Counted from the first letter of the stretch, positions 1 through 9,299 are shown. The stretch: 64,000 nucleotides of DNA from Alphaproteobacteria bacterium (GCA_018820665.1 JAHJNW010000116.1:1-64000), one strand, 5' to 3'. A program made the numbers and translations. The notes: a model not told the origin generated them from the letters alone.

Positions 1-1912
1 CCTCCCAGCCGTCTTCGGCGGCGACCGGGGCGGGTTTGCGGGCGGCGCCGCCGCGACCGACCGTCTTCATGGCGGTGACGGTGCGGTGGACCGGGCGGGC
101 GGCGGCGCGGACCGGGGCGGCGCCGGCGTCGGCCCCGATCTGGAAGCGCGACACCGAGCCGGCCAGGGTCTCGGCCTCCTGCGACAGCGAATGGCTGGCG
201 GCGGTCGATTGCTCGACCATGGCGGCGTTCTGCTGGGTCACCTGGTCCATCTGGTTGACGGCGGTGTTGACCTGCTGAAGGCCGGTGGCCTGTTCCTGGG
301 CGCTGGCGGCGATCTCCGACACCAGGCCGTCGATCTCGGCGACGCGGCTGACGATGCGTTGCAGCGCCTCGCCGGTCTGGCCCACCAGGCTGACGCCGGC
401 GTTGACCTGGCTGGTCGAGGCCGAGATCAGCACCTTGATCTCCTTGGCCGCCTCGGCCGAGCGCTGGGCCAGGGCCCGCACCTCGGAGGCGACCACGGCG
501 AAGCCGCGGCCGGCGTCCCCGGCCCGGGCGGCTTCAACGCCCGCATTCAGCGCCAGCAGATTGGTCTGGAAGGCGATCTCGTCGATCACACCGATGATCT
601 GGCTGATCTCCTGGGCCGATTTCTCGATCGCCCCCATGGCCCCGACGGCGTCGCGCACGACATTGCCGCTGGTCTCGGCGTCGCCCTTGGCGGCCTGGAC
701 CGTCTCCGAGGCCTGACGCGCGCCCGAGGCGGTGCGGTTGACCGTGGCGGTGATCTCGTCCAGCGCCGCGGCGGTCTCTTCCAGGCTGGCGGCCTGCTGT
801 TCGGTGCGGCGCGACAGGTCGTCCGAGGCCTGGGCGATCTCGCCGGCGCCGGAGCGGATGGCCGAGACGTTGTTGGAGACCACCGACATGGCCTCCTTCA
901 GCTGGCCGATGGCGGCGTTGAAGTCGGCCTGCAGCTTGGCGTAGTCGGCCGGGAAGGTCTGGGTCAGGGTATAGGTCAGGTCGCCGCGCATCAGGTGATC
1001 GAGGCCCTCGCCCAGCGCCTCGACGACGATCGCCTGCTCCCCGGCGGCGATGTCGGCCTGCTGCTGGTTGCGGGCCCGTTCGGCTTCGGCGGCCTCACGG
1101 GTCGTTACCGCCTCGGCTTCCAGCCGCTCGGCCGTGATCGCGGCGTCGCGGAACACTTCCAGGGCGGCCGCCATCTGGCCGACTTCGTCGCCGCGCTTGA
1201 GGCCGGGAATCTCGGAGGTCCGGTCGCCGTCCGCGAGGCTGCGCATGCGCTGCGACAGGGCCACGACCGGACGCGACACCGAGCGGCCGATGCGCCAGCC
1301 GGCCCCGGCCATGAGCACGATCACCAGCAGCGCCAGGGCGCCGAGCCCGAGGGCGGCCTTGCCCACAGCGGCGGCCACCTGGTCGGTATAGACGCCCGAG
1401 CCGATCACCCAGCCCCACGGCGCGAATCCCTTGACGTAGGAAATCTTCGGCGAGGCCGCGGTCTCCTCCGGCTTGTTCCACTGGTAGCCGACGAAGCCCT
1501 CGCCGTCCTCGCGCACGACCCTGACCATTTCCACAAACATGCGGACGCCGTCCGCGTCGGTGTTGCCGCTGATGTCGGTGCCTTCGAGCTTGGGATTGGT
1601 CGGATGCATGATCATGCGCGGATGCATGTCGTTGACCCAGAAATAGTCCGTCCCGCCGTAGCGGACCGCCCGCAGCGTCTCCTTGGCCGCCGACTGGGCC
1701 TGGGCCCGGGTCAGCAGGCCGGCCTGTTCCTGGGCGTGGTAGTGGGCGACGACGCCGTGCGCGACCTCGACCGTCTTGCGGGTCCGGTCGGCGATCTCGC
1801 TGCGCATGACCGCGTCCAGCCGCATCAGCGACAGGCCGAGGATGACCAGCAGGCCGGCCACCGACAGCAGGGTCAGAAGATTGATACGTCCGCCGATCGA
1901 CAACGCTTTCAT
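1..1912 (-). CDS. Methyl-accepting chemotaxis protein (C-terminus cut by window edge)
   Basis: Transmembrane chemoreceptor that would signal through CheW/CheA. The readable 637 residues show TM1 at about 8-30, a periplasmic single-Cache-like domain at about 30-170 (with a DYFWVND-type core), TM2 at about 184-204, a HAMP domain at about 205-258, and the long cytoplasmic coiled coil. The signalling tip lies near residues 440-480, with the invariant EAARAG and GRGFAVVA motifs. The last readable residues are EDGWE. I infer they begin a C-terminal WEEF-like tether, so only a few codons are probably missing. The ligand cannot be told. The gene faces the same way as purD and starts 108 nt upstream of the purD stop codon. 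Confidence 0.93.
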   Translation of the reverse strand, partial: MKALSIGGRINLLTLLSVAGLLVILGLSLMRLDAVMRSEIADRTRKTVEVAHGVVAHYHAQEQAGLLTRAQAQSAAKETLRAVRYGGTDYFWVNDMHPRMIMHPTNPKLEGTDISGNTDADGVRMFVEMVRVVREDGEGFVGYQWNKPEETAASPKISYVKGFAPWGWVIGSGVYTDQVAAAVGKAALGLGALALLVIVLMAGAGWRIGRSVSRPVVALSQRMRSLADGDRTSEIPGLKRGDEVGQMAAALEVFRDAAITAERLEAEAVTTREAAEAERARNQQQADIAAGEQAIVVEALGEGLDHLMRGDLTYTLTQTFPADYAKLQADFNAAIGQLKEAMSVVSNNVSAIRSGAGEIAQASDDLSRRTEQQAASLEETAAALDEITATVNRTASGARQASETVQAAKGDAETSGNVVRDAVGAMGAIEKSAQEISQIIGVIDEIAFQTNLLALNAGVEAARAGDAGRGFAVVASEVRALAQRSAEAAKEIKVLISASTSQVNAGVSLVGQTGEALQRIVSRVAEIDGLVSEIAASAQEQATGLQQVNTAVNQMDQVTQQNAAMVEQSTAASHSLSQEAETLAGSVSRFQIGADAGAAPVRAAARPVHRTVTAMKTVGRGGAARKPAPVAAEDGWE

Positions 1913-2020
1913 GGGCCCGTCCTGGTTATTGCTCCAGTGGCGTCTCATGGCGCGTTCAAAGTCGGATTAAACGACCGGTACGTACAATCCCCTAGTTGCG
2001 CCGCCCGGCGACGCTCGCCG

Positions 2021-3295
2021 TCAATCCCGGTCCATCGCCCGCCAGCCGATGTCGGTGCGGTGGAAGCCGCCCGGCCAGTCGATCTTCTTCACCGCCGCAT
2101 AGGCGCGCTGGCGGGCCTCGGCGATGTCCTTGCCGCGGGCGCAGACGTTCAGCACCCGCCCGCCGGCGGCGACCAGCTGGCCGTCGTCCTGGCGCCGGGT
2201 GCCGGCATGGAACACCTGCACGTGCGGGCCGAAATCCTGCTCGGCCCCGCGGATGATCGAGCCCTCCAGCGGGCTGTCGGGATAGCCGGTCGCCGCCAGC
2301 ACGACGCAGATCACCGTCTCGGGCCGGAACGCCGGCGGCTCGACCCGGGTCAGGTCGCCGCGGGCGCAGGCCAGCAGCAGCGGCACGATATCCCCGTCCA
2401 GCCGCATCATCAGCACCTGGCATTCGGGATCGCCGAAGCGGGCGTTGAACTCGACCACCTTCGGGCCGTCGGCGGTGGCCATCAGCCCGACGTACAGCAC
2501 GCCGCGATAGGGCATGCCTTCGCGCGCCATGCCGGCCATCACCGGCCCGACGACCTCGCGCTCGGCCGCCTCGACCAGCGCCGGGGTGAAGACCGGGGCC
2601 GGCGAATAGCTGCCCATGCCGCCGGTGTTGGGGCCCAGATCGCCGTCGTAGGCGCGCTTGTGGTCCTGGGCCCCGCCCAGCAGCACGGCCCGGGTCCCGT
2701 CGCAGACGGCGAACAGCGAGCCCTCCTCGCCGTCCATGAATTCCTCGATCACCACCCGCGCCCCGGCCGTGCCAAAGCGGCCGCCCAGCATCCGCTCGAT
2801 TTCGCCCTCGGCCTCGCGCTTCGTCGGGCTGATGGCCACGCCCTTGCCGGCGGCCAGGCCGTCGGCCTTGATCACATAGGGGGGTTTGAACACCGACAGC
2901 GCCTGCCGCGCCTCGTGCAGCCGCTCATAGACGCCATAGCCGGCCGTCGGAATCTCGTGTCGCTCCATGAAGGCCTTGGAGAAGGCCTTGGACGTCTCCA
3001 GCTGCGCCGCCTTCTTCGTCGGTCCGAAACAGGGGATGCCGGCCGCGGCCAGCCGGTCGGCCAGTCCGGCCTCCAGCGCCGTCTCCGGCCCCACCACCAC
3101 CAGATCGGCCTTGATCTCGCGGGCGAGGGCGCACAGGCCGTCGGCGTCGGTGACCTTCAGGGCGACCCGCTCGCCCAGTTTGTCCATGCCCGGATTGCCG
3201 GGCGCGATGACCAGCCGTCGCACGAGCGGCGACTGGGCGATCTTCCACGCCAGGGCGTGTTCGCGACCGCCCGATCCCACCAGCAGGATGTTCAT
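2021..3295 (-). CDS. purD: Phosphoribosylamine-glycine ligase (GAR synthetase)
   Basis: Second step of de novo purine synthesis: ATP-dependent joining of glycine to 5-phosphoribosylamine in the cytoplasm. The 424-residue length is normal for PurD. The N-terminus has the VGSGGREHALAWK nucleotide-fold motif. The middle has ATP-grasp features, with VIKADGLAAGKGV at about 140-155 and the GSLFAVCDG and NTGGMGSYSP segments. The C-terminal part has FNARFGDPECQ near 280-290, which carries metal/ATP ligands. The start is the only ATG that gives the complete N-terminal motif. All key motifs are present, so the enzyme should be active. Confidence 0.97.
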   Translation of the reverse strand: MNILLVGSGGREHALAWKIAQSPLVRRLVIAPGNPGMDKLGERVALKVTDADGLCALAREIKADLVVVGPETALEAGLADRLAAAGIPCFGPTKKAAQLETSKAFSKAFMERHEIPTAGYGVYERLHEARQALSVFKPPYVIKADGLAAGKGVAISPTKREAEGEIERMLGGRFGTAGARVVIEEFMDGEEGSLFAVCDGTRAVLLGGAQDHKRAYDGDLGPNTGGMGSYSPAPVFTPALVEAAEREVVGPVMAGMAREGMPYRGVLYVGLMATADGPKVVEFNARFGDPECQVLMMRLDGDIVPLLLACARGDLTRVEPPAFRPETVICVVLAATGYPDSPLEGSIIRGAEQDFGPHVQVFHAGTRRQDDGQLVAAGGRVLNVCARGKDIAEARQRAYAAVKKIDWPGGFHRTDIGWRAMDRD

Positions 3296-3305
3296 CCCCG
3301 CGCAA

Positions 3306-3329
3306 TGACCGGCCCCGCGAGGCCGGTCA
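3306..3329. terminator. Hairpin between the 3344-3778 gene and purD
   Basis: A perfect 9-bp stem (TGACCGGCC / GGCCGGTCA) closes a 6-nt loop in the 48-nt gap between two minus-strand genes. There is no T-run on either side, so it is a weak intrinsic terminator candidate for the upstream gene, or simply an RNA-stabilising hairpin. Confidence 0.35.
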
Positions 3330-3343
3330 AGCGTGCGGCGTGG

Positions 3344-3778
3344 TTATTGCGCCGGCGGGGTCCAGTCCGGCAGCGCCGTCAGCTGGGCGGCGGTCAGGTC
3401 CGTCGTCAGGTCGATGGCGCTGCCGTCGACCTGTTCGCCGACGCCCAGATTGGCCAGCGGCACCACCTTCATCAGGTCCCCCGGGCCTTCCAGCTCGACG
3501 ACCACGTGGGTCAGGGTCCCGTTGGCGTCCAGCACCAGGGTCTCGACATCGCCCAGGTCGGTGTTGTTCAGCGACATCAGGTCCGCGTCTTCCAGCTGTT
3601 CGCGGGTCATGCCGAAGGCCAGGGCCGCCGCGCCGGTGGCCGCCTCGGCCGTCTGCTCGGACACCGCCACCGGGGCCGCGCCCGGCTCCGGCCGCATGGC
3701 CACATCGTCCTCGCGATCGGAACAGGCGGCGGCGCCGAGGGCCAGCAGGGAGACGGCGGCGAGGGTCAGTCGGTTCAT
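3344..3778 (-). CDS. Small lipoprotein, PRC-barrel-like
   Basis: The 144-residue exported protein begins with a short hydrophobic signal (about 1-18) ending in AAAC, a weak lipobox, so it may be a lipoprotein. After an acidic/proline linker, residues about 70-130 (SLNNTDLGDVETLVLDANG followed by a V-V-V strand) resemble the PRC-barrel fold seen in envelope proteins. No catalytic motif is visible. The gene sits upstream of purD on the same strand and 22 nt downstream of a tiny membrane-protein gene. Function is not recognised. Confidence 0.75.
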   Translation of the reverse strand: MNRLTLAAVSLLALGAAACSDREDDVAMRPEPGAAPVAVSEQTAEAATGAAALAFGMTREQLEDADLMSLNNTDLGDVETLVLDANGTLTHVVVELEGPGDLMKVVPLANLGVGEQVDGSAIDLTTDLTAAQLTALPDWTPPAQ

Positions 3779-3800
3779 GGTCAGTCCTTCAGGGATAGGG

Positions 3801-3956
3801 TTACAGCGCCGAGATGACGTAAACGGCGACCGCCAGCAGGCCGATGCCGCCGATGATCAGCCACGGGCTCAGGGCCGGCCCGCCGCTGCGACGGTCCATC
3901 CCCCGCTCGCGCGGGTCGCGGTCGGCGGGGTCGCTGTCGGGCAGATTTCCGGTCAT
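3801..3956 (-). CDS. 51-residue single-pass membrane protein
   Basis: A very short frame beginning with ATG at 3956. The first about 30 residues are polar and rich in D/R/P (likely disordered, cytoplasmic). They are followed by one clean transmembrane segment (SPWLIIGGIGLLAVAVYVI) that ends at the C-terminus, a tail-anchored layout. It lies 22 nt upstream of the small lipoprotein gene on the same strand, so the two may be cotranscribed. The upstream in-frame ATG at 4112 would overlap the divergent antitoxin gene and is less likely. No family recognised. Confidence 0.55.
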   Translation of the reverse strand: MTGNLPDSDPADRDPRERGMDRRSGGPALSPWLIIGGIGLLAVAVYVISAL

Positions 3957-4041
3957 GCAGCCGCAACGGCGCCGGCCGCCGGGAGTTCCGGAGCGTCTCG
4001 CCGCACGGCGGCCAGAGGCCTTGCCCGGCGTCGCCTTTCGA

Positions 4042-4060
4042 TATACGAAACGTATACGAA
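4042..4060 (+). promoter_or_regulatory. Direct-repeat operator candidate upstream of ParD-like gene
   Basis: In an unusually AT-rich patch, the octamer TATACGAA occurs twice (4042-4049 and 4053-4060), offset by 11 bp, about one helical turn. The second copy is embedded in the palindrome CGTATACG (4051-4058). The site begins 38 bp before the antitoxin ATG. Ribbon-helix-helix proteins commonly bind such closely spaced short repeats, so autoregulation by the ParD-like protein is a reasonable inference. The same patch could hold the promoter -10 region. Confidence 0.45.
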
Positions 4061-4079
4061 TCATATATCCGGAGCACCC

Positions 4080-4292
4080 ATGGGCATCGTCAACATCGAG
4101 GACGAACTGCACGAACAGCTGCGCCGCGCCAGCCGCGCCTCGTGCCGCTCGATCAACGCCCAGGCCGCCTTCTGGATCAGGCTGGGCATGCTGTGCGAGC
4201 TCAATCCCGGCCTCACCTTCCAGGAGCTGGTGGCGCGCGAGCTCAAGGCCGCCGGCGTCGACGCCGTCCTCCCGGCCGCCGCCGCCGCATGA
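4080..4292 (+). CDS. ParD-like antitoxin-family protein
   Basis: A 70-residue protein with the pattern of the ParD_like family: an N-terminal ribbon-helix-helix-like segment (VNIEDELHEQLRRASR, then SINAQAAFWIRLG) and a C-terminal helix containing LTFQELVARELKAAG. Family members resemble antitoxins of type II systems and would bind DNA as dimers. No ParE-type toxin lies next to it; instead the stop codon overlaps the methionine aminopeptidase start as ATGA, so the two are translationally coupled. The start is the ATG at 4080, preceded by a GGAG ribosome-binding site. Whether it acts as an antitoxin, or only as a repressor of map, cannot be told from sequence. Confidence 0.8.
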   Translation: MGIVNIEDELHEQLRRASRASCRSINAQAAFWIRLGMLCELNPGLTFQELVARELKAAGVDAVLPAAAAA

Positions 4293-5113
4293 CCAAGACC
4301 CCGGCCGAGCTCGAGTTGATGGCCGAATCCGGCCGCCTGCTGGCCTCCGTCTTCACCTGGCTCGACACCCTGCCCCTCGCCGGCCTCAGCACGCTCGAGA
4401 TCAACGACCGGGTCGAGGCCTTCATCGTCGACCAGCTTGAAGCCCGCCCGGCCAGCAAGGGCCAGTACGGCTACGGCTTCGGGCTCAACAGTTCGCGCAA
4501 CCACGTCGTCTGCCACGGCGTCCCGTCCAGCGACGAGATCCTCGCCGGCGGCGACATCGTCAATCTCGACATCACCCTGGAAAAGAACGGCTTCATCGCT
4601 GACTCCAGCAAGACCTATCTGATCGGCGCGGTCACCCCCGCCGCGCGCCGGCTGGTCACAACCACCCGCGAGGCCCTGTGGAAGGGCATCCGCGCCGTGC
4701 GTCCGGGCGCCCGCCTCGGCGACATCGGCCACGCCATCGAACGGCACGCCAAACAGAAGGGCTATTCCGTCGTGCGCGACTACTGCGGCCACGGCATCGG
4801 CCGCGAGATGCACGAGCCGCCGCAGGTGCTGCATTTCGGCAAGGCCGGAACCGGCCTGACCCTGCGCGAGGGCATGGTCTTCACCATCGAGCCGATGCTC
4901 AACCAGGGCGTCCGCTCGGTCCGCACCGAGGACGACGGCTGGACCGTCGTCACCACCGACGGCAAGCTCTCGGCCCAGTTCGAGCACACGGTGGCGGTGA
5001 CCCGCGACGGCGTGCGGGTGCTGACCCTGCGGCCGGACGAGACGGGCCCGGCTGCCGGTCGCTCCGACCGACCCTCCGCACGCCGGCGGGTCAGCCCGGC
5101 ATCAGGCGGTTGA
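4289..5113 (+). CDS. map: Type I methionine aminopeptidase
   Basis: Removes the initiator methionine from nascent proteins. At 274 residues it is typical of the short type I enzyme without an N-terminal zinc-finger extension. All expected catalytic residues are visible: His76 in VVCHGVP, metal ligands Asp94 and Asp105 (NLDITL and GFIADSS), the histidine of HGIGREMHE, and glutamates in FTIEPM and QFEHTV. It is therefore predicted to be active. It overlaps the ParD-like gene by 4 nt, and its 3' end overlaps the convergent membrane-protein gene by 23 nt. Whether it is the only map gene in the genome cannot be seen here. Confidence 0.95.
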   Translation: MTKTPAELELMAESGRLLASVFTWLDTLPLAGLSTLEINDRVEAFIVDQLEARPASKGQYGYGFGLNSSRNHVVCHGVPSSDEILAGGDIVNLDITLEKNGFIADSSKTYLIGAVTPAARRLVTTTREALWKGIRAVRPGARLGDIGHAIERHAKQKGYSVVRDYCGHGIGREMHEPPQVLHFGKAGTGLTLREGMVFTIEPMLNQGVRSVRTEDDGWTVVTTDGKLSAQFEHTVAVTRDGVRVLTLRPDETGPAAGRSDRPSARRRVSPASGG

Positions 5114-5591
5114 CCTTGCTGACGATGAAGGCGGTGGACCAGCCGATCAGAAGGAAGCCGATCAGGGCCTCGATCGCCCCCATCAGCCGCCAGTCGGCGG
5201 GGAAATAGTCGGCGGTCCGCCCCAGGGTGGCGTAGGTCGAGGCCGAGTAATACAGCGCCTCCTCGACGGTCTGCATGGCGTCGATCAGCAGATAGAAGGC
5301 GGCGAATATTCCGATCTCGACCGTGTGCAGGACCAGCAGCAACAGGCCCATCCCTGACAGGACGGAGATGCTCCTGAAACTGAAGTCCATCTCCTTGAGG
5401 CGCTCTTTCCTCAGATTGAGAAGCTTGGAGATGCCGGTCAGCCCGAGCGCGTGAACGATGGTCATCACCAGCATCATGCCGCCGGACGCCGCCAGCTGCT
5501 TTCCGAGCGTGACGGTCTGGACGCTTTCTTCAACCACGGCGGACGAATGCCGCCGCCGCCCGTTCGTTCCGGACCGGCCGCCGCTTTCCAA
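5091..5591 (-). CDS. Ion_trans_2-like membrane protein with degenerate pore signature
   Basis: The 166-residue protein has hydrophobic segments at about 38-58, 75-104 and 138-158, and a re-entrant pore-like segment at about 110-130, as in two-TM potassium channels. The pore segment reads TYATLGRTAD where a potassium channel would have TTVGYGD. The GYG selectivity filter is therefore absent, and potassium selectivity should not be assumed. The first about 35 residues are polar, and the real start may be internal (Met39/Met40). The 3' end overlaps map on the opposite strand by 23 nt. Confidence 0.7.
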   Translation of the reverse strand: MESGGRSGTNGRRRHSSAVVEESVQTVTLGKQLAASGGMMLVMTIVHALGLTGISKLLNLRKERLKEMDFSFRSISVLSGMGLLLLVLHTVEIGIFAAFYLLIDAMQTVEEALYYSASTYATLGRTADYFPADWRLMGAIEALIGFLLIGWSTAFIVSKVNRLMPG

Positions 5592-5637
5592 GGCGTCGGC
5601 CCGGCGACTTGACGCAGCGCGTCCCGTCCGGCCTCCC

Positions 5638-6423
5638 CTACTCCCCGGTCTGGGCCTTCACGCCCTGGGTCTCGGGCACATACAGGCCGGTGACGAAACG
5701 GGTGATGAAGCCGCCCGGCTGCTCGCGCGGGCCGAAATGGGCGCAGGGATCGGGCTCGGCCACCGGCCGGGCCTCGCGGCCGTCCGGGGCGAAGCTCTCG
5801 GCCACCTGGTCGCCGAGCACCTCGGCGAATTGCAGCGCATCGCCGACGCGCGACAGCGACGGACTGTCCATCCCCACCACATTGGCCGAGCGCGCCCAGG
5901 CCAGGGCCGCGGCCTGCGTCCCCTCGACCGTGACCAGCTCGGCCTCGGCCGCCAGCATGCCGGTCGATCCCGGCGGGCGGATGCCGATCGGCCCCGGGAT
6001 GAAGGCGCTGGCCACGGCCGAAAGCCCCGATCCCACGGCGCCGGTCGGCTCGATCCGCGTCACGGCGATGCGCGCCGTCGCCGCATCGGCGGCCCGTTCG
6101 GGCAGCAGGGTGAAGCGCCGGCTCAGCTCGTAGCAGACCTGCCGGTCCACCTCGCCCAGCACCAGGGCGACGTCGCCCGGCGCCACCCCCTCGGCCGCGC
6201 CCTGCGCCAGCTGCGCCGGCTCGACGAACAGCCGCTCGATCGCCGCCGCCATCCCGTCGTCGCGCCGGTCGCGCACCGAGACCCGCAGCGTCCCCTCCTT
6301 GGTCTCCAGCCCGTCATAGGTCGACAGGAAGCCGGCGTTGGCCGCCGGGGCGGTCTGGCAGGCGCCGAGCACCGTCGCCCCTGCGACCAGCACGAGAAGC
6401 GAAGCGGATGTCGAAGGGCTCAT
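5638..6423 (-). CDS. DUF3313 family outer-membrane-type lipoprotein
   Basis: A 261-residue lipoprotein. The signal peptide ends in VLGAC, a good lipobox at about 19-22. The mature part matches the DUF3313 pattern: an early FLSTYDGL segment, a V-D-R-Q-V-C-YELSRRFTL segment near the middle, and an ALAWARSANV region before a predicted helical C-terminus. The family has no established biochemical role. It is monocistronic here, with a 170-nt gap before the divergent xseA gene. Confidence 0.8.
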   Translation of the reverse strand: MSPSTSASLLVLVAGATVLGACQTAPAANAGFLSTYDGLETKEGTLRVSVRDRRDDGMAAAIERLFVEPAQLAQGAAEGVAPGDVALVLGEVDRQVCYELSRRFTLLPERAADAATARIAVTRIEPTGAVGSGLSAVASAFIPGPIGIRPPGSTGMLAAEAELVTVEGTQAAALAWARSANVVGMDSPSLSRVGDALQFAEVLGDQVAESFAPDGREARPVAEPDPCAHFGPREQPGGFITRFVTGLYVPETQGVKAQTGE

Positions 6424-6593
6424 GTCAAATGTCCTGCGGCTGCGAAAGGGCGGCCCAGCCGCAACGGCGGCCGGGAGGGAGCGGTTCCGCCAACGGCGGC
6501 CGGCGCGCCGGATGAGACCCGACAGAGCAGGATTCGGGCCCGCCGGCCCAGTCGCCGGTTCCCGTCATCGCCGCCCGCCGCTAGTCTCCCCCG

Positions 6594-8204
6594 ATGAGCG
6601 ACGACTCCTACGTCTTCGAGGGCCCGGCGGATCAGCCGGCCGCCCCCCGCGACAACAATCCGCCCCAGACGGTCTCGGAACTGTCCTTCGCCCTCAAGCG
6701 CACGCTCGAGGACCGGTTCGGCCATGTCCGGCTGCGCGGCGAGATCTCCAAGGTCAACCGCCACGCCTCGGGCCACATCTATCTGACGCTCAAGGACGAC
6801 AAGGCCGCAATCGACGGCGTCGTATGGAAGGGCCAGGCCCGCGGCCTCGGCGTCCAGCCCGAGACCGGGCTGGAGGTCATCGTCACCGGCAAGATCACCT
6901 CCTACCCGGCCCGCTCCTCCTACCAGATCGTCATCGAGACCATGGAGGCCGCCGGCGCCGGCGCCCTGCTGGCCCAGCTGGAGCGGCTCAAGGTCAAACT
7001 GCAGGGCGAGGGCCTGTTCGACCCGGCCCGCAAACAGCCGATCCCGACCTTCCCCGCCGTCATCGGCGTCATCACCAGCCCGACCGGCGCGGTGATCCGC
7101 GACATCCTGCATCGCATCGCCGAGCGCTGGCCGTGCCGCGTCATCGTCTGGCCGGTGGTGGTCCAGGGCGACGCCGCCTGCGGCCAGGTCGCCAACGCCA
7201 TCCGCGGCTTCGACGCCATGACCCCCGGCGGCGCCCTCCCCCGCCCCGACCTGCTGATCGTCGCCCGCGGCGGCGGCTCGGTCGAGGACCTGTGGTGCTT
7301 CAATGACGAGGGCCTGGCCCGCGTCGTCGCCGCCGCCCGCATCCCGATCATCTCGGCCGTCGGCCACGAGACCGACACCACCCTGATCGACTTCGTCTCC
7401 GACCGCCGCGCCCCGACGCCGACCGGCGCGGCCGAGATCGCCACCCCCGTCCTCGCCGACCTGCGCGCCGCCGTGCTCGACCTCGACCGCCGCCTCGTCC
7501 GCGCCGGCGGCCGTCTGATCGAGGAGCGCCGCACCCGGCTGCGCGCCGTCGAGCGCGGCCTGCCCGCCCGTCCCGAGGACCTGCTGGCCCTGCCGCGTCA
7601 GCGCCTCGACCATGCCGCCAGCCGCCTCGGCTCGGGCCTGCAGCGCAATGTGGCGGTGCATGAGCGCCAGCTGATCACCGTCGCCGGCCGCCTGTCGCGC
7701 GGCCTGCTGGACCGGGCGCTGGAACGCCGCCGCGACCGCCTCGGCGCCTTCGGCGACCGCCTGCCGTCGGCCCTGAACAAGCACATCGCCGCGCACCAGA
7801 CCGCCCTGTTGCGCGTTTCGGCCCGCCTGTCGCCCGAACCCCTGCACCGGCGGCTCGACCAGCGCGCCGCCCGTCTCGACGCCGTCGGCTCGCGGTTGGC
7901 GCCGCTTCTGTCCGATCGTCTGCAAAAGGACACGGCCAGCCTCGCCGCGCTCGGTCGGGCTCTCGCCTCGCTCGACCCCGGTCGGCCCAAACCCGGCTTC
8001 GCCCGGGTCGAGGACGCCGACCGCAAATGGCTGACCTCCGCCGCCGACCTGTCGCCCGGCCAGGCCGTGCGCCTCGTGTTCGGCGACGGCGCCCGCGACG
8101 CCCATGTCGACGGCGACGGCGACGCCTCGCCCACGCCGCGCCCCAAACCCGCCGCCGCGCCCCGGCCCAAGACCCCGCCGCCCGGTCAGGGCGACCTGTT
8201 CTGA
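6594..8204 (+). CDS. xseA: Exodeoxyribonuclease VII large subunit
   Basis: Large subunit of the single-strand exonuclease that works with XseB. The 536 residues contain an N-terminal OB fold ([15 protein letters not shown], then [20 protein letters not shown] at about 20-60) and the catalytic domain ([33 protein letters not shown] and [17 protein letters not shown] at about 155-270). A long charged helical region follows, with repeated R-L-based segments. The C-terminal tail is rich in Pro and Ala and somewhat longer than in many homologues. The xseB partner is not adjacent; a DUF2093 gene follows 46 nt downstream. Confidence 0.97.
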   Translation: MSDDSYVFEGPADQPAAPRDNNPPQTVSELSFALKRTLEDRFGHVRLRGEISKVNRHASGHIYLTLKDDKAAIDGVVWKGQARGLGVQPETGLEVIVTGKITSYPARSSYQIVIETMEAAGAGALLAQLERLKVKLQGEGLFDPARKQPIPTFPAVIGVITSPTGAVIRDILHRIAERWPCRVIVWPVVVQGDAACGQVANAIRGFDAMTPGGALPRPDLLIVARGGGSVEDLWCFNDEGLARVVAAARIPIISAVGHETDTTLIDFVSDRRAPTPTGAAEIATPVLADLRAAVLDLDRRLVRAGGRLIEERRTRLRAVERGLPARPEDLLALPRQRLDHAASRLGSGLQRNVAVHERQLITVAGRLSRGLLDRALERRRDRLGAFGDRLPSALNKHIAAHQTALLRVSARLSPEPLHRRLDQRAARLDAVGSRLAPLLSDRLQKDTASLAALGRALASLDPGRPKPGFARVEDADRKWLTSAADLSPGQAVRLVFGDGARDAHVDGDGDASPTPRPKPAAAPRPKTPPPGQGDLF

Positions 8205-8250
8205 CGGCGCGGCCCTTGTCCCCGTCGGCCGTGCCGGGCTAGCCTGCCGC

Positions 8251-8451
8251 ATGGTCGATAAAGACGCCGGTCCCGCCACCCTCCATTACGCCCACGGCGA
8301 ATTCGCCGTGCTCAAGGCCGGACGGTTCGTCGCCTGCGCCGTCACCGGCCGCCCTGTACCGCTGGAGGTCCTGCGCTACTGGTCGGTCGAACGGCAGGAG
8401 GCCTACGCCGGCCCCGAAGAGGCGCGGCAGGGGCTGGCCCCGGCGCGATGA
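8251..8451 (+). CDS. DUF2093 domain protein
   Basis: A 66-residue protein with the compact DUF2093 signature: LHYAHGEFAVLKAGRFVACAVTG followed by IPLE-type spacing and LRYWSVERQEAY. This family is almost confined to alphaproteobacteria and has no assigned function. The conserved Cys near residue 29 and the WSVERQEAY box are intact. The start is ATG at 8251. The stop overlaps the next start as ATGA, so it is coupled to the M23 peptidase and probably cotranscribed with xseA. Confidence 0.85.
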   Translation: MVDKDAGPATLHYAHGEFAVLKAGRFVACAVTGRPVPLEVLRYWSVERQEAYAGPEEARQGLAPAR

Positions 8452-9299
8452 GCCCCGACCGCCGCGCCTTCCTTGCCAGAGTCGCGGCCGGCGCCGCGGC
8501 CCTGACCGCCGCCGGTCCCGCCCGGGCGCAGACCACCGCCGACCTCCCCCTGACCGGCCGTTTCGTCCAGGGCGGCCACGCCCTTGGCCAGACCTGGCCG
8601 CGGGCCCTGATCTTCGTCGACGGCGAGGCCCTGACCGCCGCCTCGGCCAGCGGGGCCTTCATCGTCGGCTTCGACCGCGACGCCCCGGGCAGCGTCGAGA
8701 TCGAGGCCCGCGGCGACGGCCGCTCGGCCCGCCGCTCCCTCGACATCGCCCCGGGCGACTTCGCCATCACCCGCATCGACGGCCTGCCGCCCGCGACCGT
8801 GACCCCCACCGACCCCGCCCTGCTCGAGCGCATCGCCCGCGAGGCCCGGCTGAAGACCGGGGGTTTCGCCAGCCGGATCGACGCCGACCATTTCCGGACC
8901 GGCTTCGACTGGCCCCTGACCGGCTTCCGCGTCACCAGTCGCTGGGGCGCCCAGCGGGTGCTCAACGGCACGCCGGCCCGGCCGCACTACGGCATCGACC
9001 TGGCCGCCCCGGCCGGAACCATGATCCGCGCCCCCGCCGCCGGCCGCGTCACCCTCGCCGAGCCCGACCTGCATTTCGAGGGCGGCCTGGTCCTGATCGA
9101 CCACGGCCAGGGGCTGATCACGGCGTATCTGCACCAGTCGCGCCTCGACGTCCGCGCCGGACAGGATGTGGCGCGCGGCGATCCGCTCGGTCGGGTCGGC
9201 ATGAGCGGCCGCGCCACCGGCCCGCACCTGTGCTGGCGGATGAAATGGCGCGACCGCAACCTCGACCCGTCGCTTCTTGTGCACAGTGAGCGGTCGTAA
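8448..9299 (+). CDS. M23-family peptidoglycan endopeptidase, exported
   Basis: The 283-residue protein starts with a twin-arginine-like signal (RRAFL, then an alanine-rich hydrophobic stretch ending in ARA at about 26), which suggests Tat export. The C-terminal about 130 residues form a LytM/M23 domain. It has HYGIDLAAPAGT (zinc-binding H and D) and GPHLCWRM, where HLCW takes the place of the usual HxH(W) motif, so the second histidine of HxH is a cysteine or displaced here. Its role would be cell-wall cleavage, or activator activity if degenerate. The start overlaps the DUF2093 stop. Confidence 0.87.
   Translation: MSPDRRAFLARVAAGAAALTAAGPARAQTTADLPLTGRFVQGGHALGQTWPRALIFVDGEALTAASASGAFIVGFDRDAPGSVEIEARGDGRSARRSLDIAPGDFAITRIDGLPPATVTPTDPALLERIAREARLKTGGFASRIDADHFRTGFDWPLTGFRVTSRWGAQRVLNGTPARPHYGIDLAAPAGTMIRAPAAGRVTLAEPDLHFEGGLVLIDHGQGLITAYLHQSRLDVRAGQDVARGDPLGRVGMSGRATGPHLCWRMKWRDRNLDPSLLVHSERS

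Noticed and set aside
86-3817. A 1243-codon open frame on the plus strand
   Set aside because: It is a high-GC shadow lying antisense to the MCP, purD and small lipoprotein genes, which have clear family motifs; its own translation is low-complexity G/R/A/H-rich.
6420-8279. A 619-codon open frame on the minus strand
   Set aside because: Antisense to xseA, with no domain motifs and shadow-type composition; xseA is unambiguous.
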